DNA of 64,000 nucleotides. Source: Sitta carolinensis (lineage: Eukaryota; Chordata; Aves; Passeriformes; Sittidae). Shown piece by piece: positions 62,833-64,000 of this stretch (within the stretch, counting starts at the first letter, position 1; the number at the start of each line of letters is the position of its first letter). Under the pieces are notes generated by a model. That model was not told where the DNA came from and made no database searches. It saw nothing but the letters and a program-made list of their open reading frames with translations. Position numbers and translations under genes: made by a program. Location of the stretch: NCBI GenBank assembly GCA_032173965.1, contig CM063284.1, positions 117,588,410 to 117,652,409 of the forward strand, in the 5' to 3' direction.

Positions 62833-64000
62833 AATAAAGAGGCTAGAGAAAAGAAAACAATCCTTGGGGAAATGCAGTATAATTACATTTCTTCTTGTCT
62901 GATAAGTGCAAAATCAATTCTGCAGTGTTTTACCTGCATTCTTTAAAATGTCAGCAAAAGATTTTATTTCTATTTATTACTAGTTATAGAGGAAGAAGAT
63001 AGTTCATTCACCAAACTTAGCAAGGACACTATACAGTCTAATTCCTTGAAAGAAATGCAGTTTTCATATTTACTACATCAGGAAACAATACTGACATAAT
63101 AATAGAGTGCAGTAGCTCTGAGGGAACTGTTCTGGGATGTTGCACCAGGAGATTGTGAGCTGAGACATCCCCTCAGCAGCAGGTGGTTGTAAAGGGAGGC
63201 CTTTACAGGCAGCTAGAGAGATGTGAGAAGAAACTATTGGCTTGTGTTTAAAAGAAATCAGGAAAGTGGCTGAAGAGTTTAGAATGGATGAAATCAGGAA
63301 AGGGTTTCAGCTCAGATTTTCCAGACACTGGATAATTACATTTTATTTCATCTTGTACATCAAAAATCAATACTCATCATTGAACAGACGGGGCTTAGAA
63401 TATAAGTGAAATCACAAAAATGGAATATAGACCAGAGTTATATATTATTTACAGCATTACTGTTTTCCTGTATGCATCATATCCACTGTGTATTTCTTTA
63501 CTCCAATAACAGATCTGAATTTTAAGAAAAAACAAAACCCACAATTCCCCCTTCAGATACTTCTTGCTTTCTTCCTTTAGGAATTTCCAAATTATACTCT
63601 CTTTTCTGTGAAGGTCTAAGAAATGTTCACTAGTTATAAAATATATCTGAATCTTAGGTTGATAAAATATTTCTGAATGATGTACCACAATTAAGACACT
63701 GAGGATGTTACTTATATTGCACAAGCAAACAAATAACATTATAGTTTTGTATCCGGTGGACTCCTTTTCTTATCTGAACAGACGTAAATATCTTTTAATA
63801 CCTCAAACACTTTTCAACTGTTATGCTTCCAAACATCTTTAAAATTCTGGGTAGTACACAGATAAGCACTTTATAGGCAGGTAGGCATCTCTAAATTACT
63901 AACATATGATTTCTACTGATCATACCAGCAAACAAAAAAAGCTCCTACTCACGGCTAGCGATCTACTGCCTGAGAGAAACTTTAAACTCTGATTCAGTTC
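62833..64000. other. AT-rich DNA, no gene recognised
   Basis: No supported exon, RNA gene or repeat family to the end of the window. Confidence 0.5.

Noticed and set aside
1..64000. CRISPR array, bacterial operon, rRNA or tRNA genes
   Set aside because: No regularly spaced repeats with spacers, no ribosome-binding-site-led gene runs and no rRNA-like blocks or tRNA-like cloverleaf were recognised on either strand. The repeat content is avian.

Overview
The window looks like non-coding, AT-rich nuclear DNA from a bird. The main evidence is at least six fragments of CR1 non-LTR retrotransposons, the dominant interspersed repeat of avian genomes. They carry the family's typical 5' truncations, and several end in the short NATTCTRT-type 3' repeat. 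One solo-LTR-like segment resembles LTRs common in birds. There is no bacterial-style gene organisation, no rRNA or CRISPR array, no tRNA that I could recognise, and no recognisable protein-coding gene. The longest open frames are 90-150 codons and most occur where GC is slightly higher or inside repeats. The species cannot be fixed from the sequence alone.

Layout. 1-12 kb: AT-rich single-copy-looking DNA with a plus-strand CR1 (about 2.53-3.29 kb), a (TAAA)n microsatellite at 4.0 kb and a long minus-strand CR1 (about 11.37-12.20 kb). 12-23 kb: a (TA)n tract, a purine-only-type tract at 13.9 kb, T-rich and A-rich tracts, otherwise nothing recognised. 23.4-24.9 kb: a local direct duplication in which the upstream copy is split by about 760 bp that the downstream copy lacks. 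25-39 kb: very AT-rich DNA, a small CR1 3' end at 27.7 kb, a CR1 at 31.5-31.9 kb and a long T tract at 35.6 kb. 39.1-39.4 kb: an exon-like interval with splice-site-like edges and a 92-codon frame. 39.75 and 42.39 kb: a 48-bp sequence present twice. 44.65-45.24 kb: solo-LTR-like, CpG-retaining segment. 46.06-46.14 kb: compound TA/TG microsatellite. 49.86-50.19 kb: a 109-codon minus-strand frame with an internal acceptor-like signal. 53.4-62.3 kb: four CR1 copies, including one much older and one that joins endonuclease-region sequence directly to the CR1 3' end.

The window is best read as intergenic or deep intronic DNA shaped by retrotransposon insertion, local duplication and simple-repeat expansion. 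I found no set of genes acting together and no convincing new biological system. The best leads are the exon-like interval at 39.1 kb, the minus-strand frame at 50 kb, the duplication with its built-in empty site at 23.5-24.9 kb, and the 48-bp repeated element. All repeat identifications come from remembered consensus features, not from a database search.
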